Notes under the pieces: generated by a model | What the model was told of the DNA's origin: nothing | Databases searched by the model: none | The model's input: the letters and a program-made list of their open reading frames with translations, nothing else | Translations under genes and position numbers: made by a program | Virus record (IMG/VR): IMGVR_UViG_3300008116_007717 | Coordinates: 1-25,407 of that record | Strand: one strand, 5' to 3' | Length of the DNA stretch: 25,407 bases | Source: a virus | In this document: positions 6,355 through 12,279 of the stretch, in pieces | How positions within the stretch are numbered: the first letter of the stretch is position 1 | Layout: each line of letters starts with the position of its first letter

Positions 6355-7280
6355 AACAAGCAGTTTTATCATTGTCAGGTGGAATGGACTCAAGTTCATT
6401 ATTGTTACACCTGTTAGCTAATGGCTACGAAGTAACAGCATTAAGTTTTGATTATGGACAAAAGCATCGTGTTGAATTAGAGCGTGCTCAATCATTAGTT
6501 GAGTATATCAATTGGAATCCAACAAGAGTATTTCATCATGATCATGCACCAGAAGGATTTGAGCAAGCATACCCATTAGTAAAACATCAAGTAATTAAAC
6601 TAGATGGATTACAACAATTACTAAACTCAGCTTTAGTAACAGGTGGGGCTGATGTTCCTGAAGGACATTATGAACAAGACAACATGAAAGAAACAGTTGT
6701 ACCTAACCGTAATAAAATATTTAGCTCAATTATCCAAGCAGTAGCATTATCACTTGCAACTAAACCAATTACTGATGATTGCTCTATAGGACAAAATGTA
6801 GCTATTGCTATGGGTATTCACGCTGGTGATCATGCTATTTATCCTGATTGCAGACAAGAATTTAGGGATGTTGATTTTGAAGCATTCAAAACAGGTAATT
6901 GGGATAGTCATTTAGTTTATATTCATACTCCCTATCTTGAAATGAATAAGTATGATATTTTAGTAGATGGAGAATCATGCTGTGAAAAATTAGGATTAGA
7001 CTTTGACGAAATATATAAGCGCACAAACACATCTTATAAGCCAATTTGGATTCCTAAAGCTCAAACACTAGATGGAGATATAGTTTTATATGAATCAAAA
7101 GAAGGTTATTGGTTTAGTGACTATAAATCAGCAGCATCAGTAGAACGTATTGAAGCGTTTATTAAACTAGGTCGTCCTGATCCTGTAGATTATGCTGATG
7201 AAACAGGACCTGTAAGTTGGGAAGTAGCTAAAGCACACGTAGAAAAGGTATTATATGAACATAAAAAAACAAATATATGA
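6351..7280 (+). CDS. queC: 7-cyano-7-deazaguanine (preQ0) synthase, QueC-like, without the zinc cysteines
   Basis: ATP-dependent conversion of 7-carboxy-7-deazaguanine to preQ0. The PP-loop Ser-Gly-Gly-Met-Asp-Ser-Ser is at residues 9-15. A Phe-Asp-Tyr-Gly-Gln block is at 33-37, Val-Val-Pro-Asn-Arg-Asn at 116-121, and Gly-Ile-His-Ala-Gly-Asp-His with Tyr-Pro-Asp-Cys-Arg at about 155-168. At 309 residues it is longer than cellular QueC (about 230). The C-terminal region that normally carries four zinc cysteines (TWSCY ... CGxCxxC-VER) is recognisable, but by eye the four positions read Ser228, Asp257, Ser260 and Ser263. The Val-Glu-Arg-Ile-Glu-Ala-Phe that follows is intact. A further 40-residue tail follows. 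The start overlaps the upstream gene by ATGA and the stop overlaps the next start by ATGA. Confidence 0.87.
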   Translation: MKQAVLSLSGGMDSSSLLLHLLANGYEVTALSFDYGQKHRVELERAQSLVEYINWNPTRVFHHDHAPEGFEQAYPLVKHQVIKLDGLQQLLNSALVTGGADVPEGHYEQDNMKETVVPNRNKIFSSIIQAVALSLATKPITDDCSIGQNVAIAMGIHAGDHAIYPDCRQEFRDVDFEAFKTGNWDSHLVYIHTPYLEMNKYDILVDGESCCEKLGLDFDEIYKRTNTSYKPIWIPKAQTLDGDIVLYESKEGYWFSDYKSAASVERIEAFIKLGRPDPVDYADETGPVSWEVAKAHVEKVLYEHKKTNI

Positions 7281-7534
7281 TTTACATATTTAAATTTATT
7301 TTGGTAATGTTGGCTATGATAGTAGCTGATGTATGTTGGACTTTCTATTTTATTAAAGTAGAAGAACGCAAAGTAATAGCATCAGGTATTTGGTCATCAC
7401 TTATTATTATAGCAAGTGCCTTTATTACAACAAGTTATGTAGAAGATAGATCATTAGTACCTGCTGCTGTTTTAGGAGCATTTATTGGTACTGCTGGTAC
7501 TGTATATTATAAAAAGAAAAAAGAAAATAAATGA
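7277..7534 (+). CDS. Small membrane protein between queC and queE
   Basis: 85 residues with three predicted membrane segments (about residues 3-26, 35-54 and 60-77) and a Lys-rich cytoplasmic tail (Lys-Lys-Lys-Lys-Glu-Asn-Lys). It overlaps queC by ATGA upstream and queE by ATGA downstream, so the three are translated as one unit. It is far too small to be the known queuosine-precursor transporter YhhQ, which has about six segments. The function is unknown; a role in import or membrane anchoring of the pathway is only a guess from position. Confidence 0.65.
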   Translation: MIYIFKFILVMLAMIVADVCWTFYFIKVEERKVIASGIWSSLIIIASAFITTSYVEDRSLVPAAVLGAFIGTAGTVYYKKKKENK

Positions 7535-8361
7535 GTAAAATAGACCCACACAAACTACTTATTAGTAGTGATTTCTATTCAGTACAAGGTGAAGGTATTT
7601 CATCTGGGGTTCCATCGTATTTCGTTAGATTAGGTATCTGTAATCTAACTTGCGGTATGAGCCGTAAATTCGCTAACCAATTAGAGAAGGAAAAATCATT
7701 AGAAGACGGAGAAATATTCGTTGGTGATTTACACGCTGAAGGTAAAGCAACGTGGACTTGTGATTCTACAAGCCAATGGTTGTGGAGAGGTGTAGATCAA
7801 GAGTTTCAATATCTAATTGATAGATGGAAAGAACAAGGTATATATGATGATGTTAAAGAAGGTAATATTCATATTATTTGGACTGGTGGTGAACCAACAA
7901 TTAAAGGTCATCAAGCAGCTATTTGTAACTTCTTAGCTTATTGGTATGAGCAAGATATGTCAATCACACCATATAATGAAATTGAAACAAATGGTACTGT
8001 TTATATTGAGGATGAATTGTTTAGACAATTAGACCAAATTAATTGCTCCCCTAAATTAGCTAATTCAGGTATGTCTAAAAAGCAACGTTTTGTTGAACCT
8101 GCTCTTAGACGTATTATGGAACATGATAATTATCAATTTAAGTTTGTTATTAGTGTTGAAGATGATATCAAGGAAATATTTGATGAGTTTGTAACACCAC
8201 TTGAAGCACCACTTAAAAATATAGTTTGTATGCCTGGTTTAGATGATCAAGATGATTTCCACGAGCGTACTAATTTCGTTTTGGAAATGGCTAAAATCTA
8301 TAAATTTAGAGGTCTTACTCGTTTGCACATCTCAGCTTGGAATAAAACATTAAACGTATAA
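7531..8361 (+). CDS. queE: 7-carboxy-7-deazaguanine synthase, QueE-like radical SAM enzyme
   Basis: Radical SAM ring contraction of 6-carboxy-tetrahydropterin to 7-carboxy-7-deazaguanine. The QueE N-terminal block Ser-Val-Gln-Gly-Glu-Gly (17-22) is present, as are Thr-Gly-Gly-Glu-Pro (SAM binding) and Glu-Thr-Asn-Gly-Thr. The cluster-binding cysteines are Cys37 and Cys41, but the third of the usual Cys-x3-Cys-x2-Cys is not at 44. Cys77, in Thr-Trp-Thr-Cys-Asp-Ser-Thr, looks like the displaced third ligand, implying an insertion of about 33 residues in the cluster loop. QueE proteins with altered cysteine spacing are known, so function is plausible. The start overlaps the membrane gene by ATGA. 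Confidence 0.88.
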   Translation: MSKIDPHKLLISSDFYSVQGEGISSGVPSYFVRLGICNLTCGMSRKFANQLEKEKSLEDGEIFVGDLHAEGKATWTCDSTSQWLWRGVDQEFQYLIDRWKEQGIYDDVKEGNIHIIWTGGEPTIKGHQAAICNFLAYWYEQDMSITPYNEIETNGTVYIEDELFRQLDQINCSPKLANSGMSKKQRFVEPALRRIMEHDNYQFKFVISVEDDIKEIFDEFVTPLEAPLKNIVCMPGLDDQDDFHERTNFVLEMAKIYKFRGLTRLHISAWNKTLNV

Positions 8362-8362
8362 T

Positions 8363-8650
8363 ATGCCTAAATACAAAATAATGGGTGAACGTACCCTAGT
8401 AGAAGCTTGGAGTTACATCGTTGAAGCAGATGATGTCGATCAAGCAATTGAAATGGTTGAAGAATGTCCTGATGGATTATGTGAAGGAATTGAACGTCAA
8501 GATGACGATCAGTGTTATGAGGATAGTACTGAGTTTTCATTTCTGGAAGAGATTGAAGAGCCAAAGCCAAAGAAAAAGGCTAATCCAAAACAGATGAATG
8601 GAAAGAAAAGTGATGAACCATTTAAGAAAACCAGGAAAAAGAAAAAATGA
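8363..8650 (+). CDS. Hypothetical protein with basic C-terminal tail
   Basis: 95 residues. The first 50 form a compact acidic domain (Tyr-Ile-Val-Glu-Ala-Asp-Asp-Val-Asp-Gln-Ala-Ile pattern) resembling small phage proteins that have a sheet-helix repeat. The last 35 residues are almost entirely Lys, Pro, Arg and Asn, probably disordered and nucleic-acid binding. It follows queE by one base and overlaps the Smr-like gene by ATGA. No family assigned. Confidence 0.55.
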   Translation: MPKYKIMGERTLVEAWSYIVEADDVDQAIEMVEECPDGLCEGIERQDDDQCYEDSTEFSFLEEIEEPKPKKKANPKQMNGKKSDEPFKKTRKKKK

Positions 8651-8889
8651 AAGAATTAGATTTGCATGGGGTATCTCATTATGATGTACGAGATATAGTT
8701 GAAAATTTTGTTTTGCTTAATGCTAGAAACTTACCTATACGAATCATAACTGGATATTCAAATCACATGCGTATTCTTACTGAAAATATTTTAATAAAAC
8801 ATAGTTTTGACTATCATGTCCCTTCTCATAACGCAGGTGAAATAATAGTAGTACATGATAAAGAATATACCTTATGCAATTCACAATAA
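8647..8889 (+). CDS. Smr-domain protein
   Basis: 80 residues that amount to one stand-alone Smr (small MutS-related) domain. The signature Leu-Asp-Leu-His-Gly is at residues 4-8, followed by a helix and the Ile-Ile-Thr-Gly-Tyr-Ser-Asn-His strand-loop that corresponds to the usual Ile-Thr-Gly-x-Gly-x-His-Ser block. The C-terminal Gly-Glu-Ile-Ile-Val strand ends the fold. Smr domains bind or nick nucleic acids, and in cells some cleave RNA at stalled ribosomes. Here the loop glycine is Tyr-Ser. The gene overlaps its upstream neighbour by ATGA and its downstream neighbour by 16 bases. Confidence 0.75.
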   Translation: MKELDLHGVSHYDVRDIVENFVLLNARNLPIRIITGYSNHMRILTENILIKHSFDYHVPSHNAGEIIVVHDKEYTLCNSQ

Positions 8890-9110
8890 CATTAGAGCAA
8901 TTATATTTTGGTGTTTTCATTTTTGTATCAATAATGCAAATATATTTGATACGTAAAATTGATAAAACTAAAATTGAAATAACTAACCAAAATAAAGAAA
9001 TTCAGAAAATTTGGGAACAGATTGGAATGATAGCTTCAACAATTGCTATAAAACATTTGGAGCTTGAAAAGGAAGTTAGTAAATTAAAAGAAAAAATAGA
9101 AAAAGAATAA
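8874..9110 (+). CDS. Small membrane-anchored coiled-coil protein
   Basis: 78 residues with one membrane segment near the N-terminus (about 10-27) followed by a Lys/Glu-rich coiled coil (about 28-78). The layout is like that of the 93-residue protein at 22233. It overlaps the Smr-like gene by 16 bases and ends one base before folE. Function unknown; small spanin-like or inhibitor proteins have this shape, but nothing here identifies one. Confidence 0.6.
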   Translation: MQFTITLEQLYFGVFIFVSIMQIYLIRKIDKTKIEITNQNKEIQKIWEQIGMIASTIAIKHLELEKEVSKLKEKIEKE

Positions 9111-9111
9111 T

Positions 9112-9747
9112 ATGGAATTATTAAAAAAATCAAACGGTAATTTACCTCGCACACAGAAAGAAATCGATAAGATGATTGACAAAGCAGCTGATGCGTATGG
9201 TAAATTCCTTAATGCTGTTGGGTTTGACTATACAGCAGACAGACAAACAGTAGATACTCCTCGTCGTGTAGCTAAAGCATGGCTTAAGGATTTGATTGTA
9301 GGTAGCATTACTGACGAACCAAATATCACTGTATTCCCTAATGATGATGGTTATAATGGATTAGTAATCCAATCAGGTATTCCTATTGTTAGTATGTGTG
9401 CGCATCATAATCTTGCATTTACAGGTTATGCTACAGTAGCTTATGTTCCAGGAGAGCAAGTAGTAGGTTTATCTAAATTAAATCGTATTGTAGAGTGGTT
9501 CAGCCGTAGACCACAAATGCAAGAATCACTTACTCAACAGATTCATGATTATTTAGCTACCAAAATGGATTGCCCATCAGTAGCAGTAAGTATTGCTTGT
9601 AAACATACTTGTTGCTCACACAGAGGTATTAAACACCCATCTGTAATGACTACAAATAAATTCAGTGGTGTGTTTATGGAGAAGGATAATTTAATTCGTG
9701 AAGAATTCTTACACGCAATTGAGGTTAACGGAACAAAAATGAAATAA
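9112..9747 (+). CDS. folE: GTP cyclohydrolase I
   Basis: Opens and rearranges GTP to 7,8-dihydroneopterin triphosphate, the first step toward preQ0 (and folate). The zinc site is intact: Cys96 in Cys-Ala-His-His with His99, and Cys167 in His-Thr-Cys-Cys. Other family blocks are Asp-Thr-Pro-Arg-Arg-Val-Ala (48-54), Gly-Leu-Ser-Lys-Leu-Asn-Arg (119-125) and Ser-His-Arg-Gly (169-172). Length (211) is normal. It lies at the 3' end of the deazaguanine genes and shares TAATG with the phosphoribosyltransferase start. In phages it most often serves DNA 7-deazaguanine synthesis, which the neighbours support here. Confidence 0.95.
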   Translation: MELLKKSNGNLPRTQKEIDKMIDKAADAYGKFLNAVGFDYTADRQTVDTPRRVAKAWLKDLIVGSITDEPNITVFPNDDGYNGLVIQSGIPIVSMCAHHNLAFTGYATVAYVPGEQVVGLSKLNRIVEWFSRRPQMQESLTQQIHDYLATKMDCPSVAVSIACKHTCCSHRGIKHPSVMTTNKFSGVFMEKDNLIREEFLHAIEVNGTKMK

Positions 9748-10172
9748 TGGATAAGCGCTATTTAAATTGGAATGACGTTGATAGAGCAATTAATAGGATA
9801 GTTGCTAGTATTAATAGTAGTGGAGTTAAATTTGAAGCTGTTGGTGGATTACCTCGTGGAGGACTAATTCCAGCTGTAATATTATCTCATAGATTAAATA
9901 TTCCATTCGTAGCCCAAGCTAATATAGCATCAATAGAGGGCGACGTTTTAGTTGTAGATGATATTTGTGATTCAGGTAAAACATTAAAACGATTTAAATC
10001 AGAAAAAAATATCTATACAGCTACTTTACATTGGAAACAATCAGCTGAATATCAACCCCATTACTTTTGGGAAATTGCTTATGAAAATGAATGGATAGTT
10101 TATCCGTGGGAAAATAAAGATTCACAAACAATACAAGATTATAAAACTAATATAATTAATAAATTATGTTAA
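9747..10172 (+). CDS. Type I phosphoribosyltransferase
   Basis: 141 residues with the PRPP-binding motif Val-Leu-Val-Val-Asp-Asp-Ile-Cys-Asp-Ser-Gly-Lys-Thr near residues 67-79, and a Gly-Leu-Pro-Arg-Gly-Gly loop at 38-43. This is the fold of purine phosphoribosyltransferases such as xanthine-guanine phosphoribosyltransferase, which attach a base to PRPP. The base hood is small, so the substrate cannot be read from sequence; salvage of guanine or of a deazaguanine is possible given the neighbours. The start is inside the folE stop (TAATG) and the stop overlaps the next ATG by 7 bases. Confidence 0.85.
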   Translation: MDKRYLNWNDVDRAINRIVASINSSGVKFEAVGGLPRGGLIPAVILSHRLNIPFVAQANIASIEGDVLVVDDICDSGKTLKRFKSEKNIYTATLHWKQSAEYQPHYFWEIAYENEWIVYPWENKDSQTIQDYKTNIINKLC

Positions 10173-10432
10173 ACGTACAACAAATATTAGGAGAAGGACT
10201 CCTTAAATTAGATAATACTAAAGGCAAACCAGCACAAGTTGGTTTTGATTTATCACTTAAAGCAGTAAATAAAGTAGGATATAATCCCCAAATTGATCCT
10301 GTAACATTAGAAAAAACAGGTAAAATTGGTAAAGTATTAGTTGATAAAACTGAATTAACTGATTATACTCCTGTAGAAACATTGAATTTAGATGGTAAAA
10401 AAGGGTGGTTGTTATACCTGCTAATCGTGTAG
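10166..10432 (+). CDS. dCTP deaminase/dUTPase-family protein, N-terminal part (frameshifted)
   Basis: 88 residues as read. The first roughly 80 resemble the N-terminal half of dCTP deaminase-like proteins, including Gln-Val-Gly-Phe-Asp-Leu-Ser-Leu, comparable to the Ala-Ser-Val-Asp-Leu block. After a run of six A at 10397-10402 the frame continues for ten meaningless codons to a TAG at 10430. The missing C-terminal half lies in the -1 frame from 10399 to 10656 (next entry). Read across with a -1 shift the two give about 163 residues, a reasonable length for the family. The start overlaps the phosphoribosyltransferase by 7 bases. Confidence 0.6.
   Translation: MLNVQQILGEGLLKLDNTKGKPAQVGFDLSLKAVNKVGYNPQIDPVTLEKTGKIGKVLVDKTELTDYTPVETLNLDGKKGWLLYLLIV
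10397..10405 (+). other. Frame-shift point (A6-G3 run) in the deaminase-family gene
   Basis: Zero-frame codons read GGT AAA AAA GGG. The -1 frame is open only from 10399, because a TAA occupies 10396-10398 in that frame, and the zero frame ends at 10432. Any switch must therefore fall in a 30-base interval that starts at this homopolymer. A single tRNA-Lys slip on AAA would produce it, and so would one base lost from the A or G run in sequencing or evolution. Confidence 0.5.
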
Positions 10433-10656
10433 CATTCATCAAACAACGTTCATCAATGTGGAGAAATGGTACATTAATCAATTCTCCAGTGTTCGATCCT
10501 GGTTTTGAAACAAATAATATGGGAACAATTATGTTAGTAACTGAGACAATATTCATTGAAGAAAATGCTCGTGTTGCGCAGATTTATTTCCATGAGTGCG
10601 ATTCTGCTGAATTATATGACGGACAATGGCAGAATGATAAACAAAGACAAGGATAG
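10405..10656 (+). CDS. dCTP deaminase/dUTPase-family protein, C-terminal part (frameshifted)
   Basis: Contains the strongest family signals: Ile-Pro-Ala-Asn-Arg, then Arg-Ser-Ser-Met-Trp (phosphate-binding Arg-Ser-Ser), Val-Phe-Asp-Pro-Gly-Phe (the Asp-Pro-Gly-Phe block), and Ala-Arg-Val-Ala-Gln-Ile-Tyr-Phe near the end. The last residues (Tyr-Asp-Gly-Gln-Trp-Gln) resemble the dCTP deaminase tail. The enzyme would deaminate dCTP and/or hydrolyse dUTP, keeping uracil out of DNA. A GTG at 10405 could start it alone, but it would then lack the N-terminal strands, so independent function is doubtful. It is more probably the second half of the 10166 gene. Confidence 0.65.
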   Translation: MVVIPANRVAFIKQRSSMWRNGTLINSPVFDPGFETNNMGTIMLVTETIFIEENARVAQIYFHECDSAELYDGQWQNDKQRQG

Positions 10657-10658
10657 GA

Positions 10659-10668
10659 TATATTTATA
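10659..10668 (+). promoter_or_regulatory. TATATTTATA motif before 10677
   Basis: TATATTTA at 10659-10666 continues to TATTTATA at 10668 and is centred in a 14-base palindrome-like stretch (10657-10670). It occupies most of the 20-base gap and ends 8 bases before the ATG. There is no -33 box. It has the same core as at 15965, 18463 and 22553. Confidence 0.33.
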
Positions 10669-10676
10669 TCAAAACG

Positions 10677-11042
10677 ATGGAAGGATTTGACCCAAAGGCA
10701 CCATCACAAGGTTTAGGTGATGTAATAGCAAAATTTACTCATGCCACTGGATTAGATGTGGTTGCTGATAAAGTCGCTAAGGCTTTAGGGGAAGAAGATT
10801 GTGGTTGTAATAAAAGAAGAGAAAAATTAAATGAATTGGTTCCTTTTAATAATAAACCAGTTCCTTCTTTTCCATTACCCTCTACTTTTTTAATCAATAG
10901 AAATCTTTCTATTCAATGGAATGGTGATTTGGTTAGATATTCTAAAGGTGAACAGGTATTTGTAGATGAAAACCATCCCATTGCTCAATCATTAAACTAT
11001 TTTCTTAAAATAGGAGCGATTGAGGTTGTAAATAAATCTTAA
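10677..11042 (+). CDS. Hypothetical phage protein with Cys-Gly-Cys motif
   Basis: 121 residues in two parts. The N-terminal half has a Gly-Leu-Gly-Asp-Val-Ile turn, then a helix-rich stretch ending in Glu-Asp-Cys-Gly-Cys-Asn-Lys-Arg-Arg-Glu-Lys-Leu-Asn (about 40-52). I associate this pattern with short proteins in several phages, but I know no function. The C-terminal half looks like a small beta domain. It follows a TATATTTATA element and is 4 bases from the next gene. A structural or packaging role would be a guess. Confidence 0.6.
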   Translation: MEGFDPKAPSQGLGDVIAKFTHATGLDVVADKVAKALGEEDCGCNKRREKLNELVPFNNKPVPSFPLPSTFLINRNLSIQWNGDLVRYSKGEQVFVDENHPIAQSLNYFLKIGAIEVVNKS

Positions 11043-11046
11043 CGCT

Positions 11047-12099
11047 ATGAAATTAGACAAATTTTATAAATTAAAAAATGAACTAGAGACTTTTAGTTTT
11101 GAAAATAATTTTAGTTCATTAAGTAAAACACTATATTATTTTTCCTTTTTAGGGAATATCTTTTTAATATTATTTAGTTATTTTTTTGTTAAAAACGTAA
11201 CTGATAGCATCCCCAACTTGTTCACAGGTCAGGGGCTGTTTTTTTCTGTTTTCATAGTTTTATTTATGACTGGATATGAGTTGTTTAAGCGCTTTGCGTT
11301 TGAGCAGCTCACATCCACTATTTTACGTGTGCGTAAAGCATCAGTTAACGTTATAATAGGTGCTATTACTTGTATTATATTAGTAGCAGGTTCATTTTAT
11401 TTATCACTTAATGGAGCACATCGATTAATTGATACAAGTGAAACTATAGAAACAACATTAGAGACTAAAGTAAATAATGCTGCTGACTCTATTACTGCTG
11501 TATATCAAAAAAGAATTGATATTAAAGAGCAGCAAATAAAAGCTATTAATGATAATAGTGAAACTGGTGTATTAACTAAACGCCAACAAAATAATGTTGC
11601 TAAATTAGAAGCAGACGTTAAACAACTTGAAGCAGATAGAGATGCTCGTATTTCTAAAGTTGAAAATAAAACGGGAGATAAATTAACTAAAAAAGAAGAA
11701 GAAATAAAACAGAATGATTTTGCGTTTACAGCAATGGTTTTCTTCTTAGAATTAATTATTTTAATAGGTGTAGCTTTTGCTGCTTACTATAAATGGACTT
11801 CATATGATGAAATGAAGCAAGTATTATCAACACCTAAGTTTAAGCAAATGGAAATAAACATCCGTTTATTAAAATTATTCTATCAAAACGGACGTAAAAA
11901 AGAACAGGATCCTATATTAGCCATAACTAAACTAACCGCATTGGCTAAAGCAAATAAGATAGGTATAACCTTGGGAGAAATAAAAACTTTTGTTACCTTG
12001 TGTCAAGAATTAGAAATCGTAACTGGTACACGTAGAAAAAAAGTGTACAATGTTAGTTATGAAAAAGCTAAACAATTAATTGAAACACAAGAAATATAA
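11047..12099 (+). CDS. Large membrane protein with periplasmic or cytoplasmic coiled coil
   Basis: 350 residues, no family recognised. Predicted membrane segments lie at about 31-48, 62-79, 101-121 and 226-248. A long Lys/Glu/Gln-rich coiled coil (about 150-222) separates the third and fourth segments. The C-terminal 100 residues are soluble and helical, with a helix-turn pattern near 285-335 that could be a winged-helix-like fold. The topology suggests a host membrane protein acting during infection, such as in superinfection exclusion or remodelling. That is inference from shape only. It is in an operon with 10677 and 12104. Confidence 0.65.
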   Translation: MKLDKFYKLKNELETFSFENNFSSLSKTLYYFSFLGNIFLILFSYFFVKNVTDSIPNLFTGQGLFFSVFIVLFMTGYELFKRFAFEQLTSTILRVRKASVNVIIGAITCIILVAGSFYLSLNGAHRLIDTSETIETTLETKVNNAADSITAVYQKRIDIKEQQIKAINDNSETGVLTKRQQNNVAKLEADVKQLEADRDARISKVENKTGDKLTKKEEEIKQNDFAFTAMVFFLELIILIGVAFAAYYKWTSYDEMKQVLSTPKFKQMEINIRLLKLFYQNGRKKEQDPILAITKLTALAKANKIGITLGEIKTFVTLCQELEIVTGTRRKKVYNVSYEKAKQLIETQEI

Positions 12100-12103
12100 A
12101 GTT

Positions 12104-12271
12104 ATGAATCATCCAGATCCCAAAAAACATCAGTTTATTAGTTTTGTAAAAAGTGCTTGGCGTATTATCGCAGGAGGTGCTTTATGTTTTTACCCTAACG
12201 ATTTAATATTGTTAGCTGGTATTAGTATCGTTGTTGCGGAAATTCTTGGTATAGTAGAAGAACTAGTGTAA
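12104..12271 (+). CDS. Small membrane protein
   Basis: 55 residues with a soluble N-terminus and a hydrophobic segment from about 20 to 50 that could span the membrane once or as a hairpin. A TTG at 12080 would extend the frame, but the ATG at 12104, 4 bases after the preceding stop, is preferred. It ends 8 bases before the polymerase start. No family assigned. Confidence 0.5.
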   Translation: MNHPDPKKHQFISFVKSAWRIIAGGALCFYPNDLILLAGISIVVAEILGIVEELV

Positions 12272-12279
12272 ATTTAAGT

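Noticed and set aside
8938-8945. Perfect TATATTTG (Bacteroidota -7 consensus) inside the 8874 gene.
   Set aside because: It lies in mid-coding sequence with no TTTG at the right distance, and the nearest downstream start is about 170 bases away.
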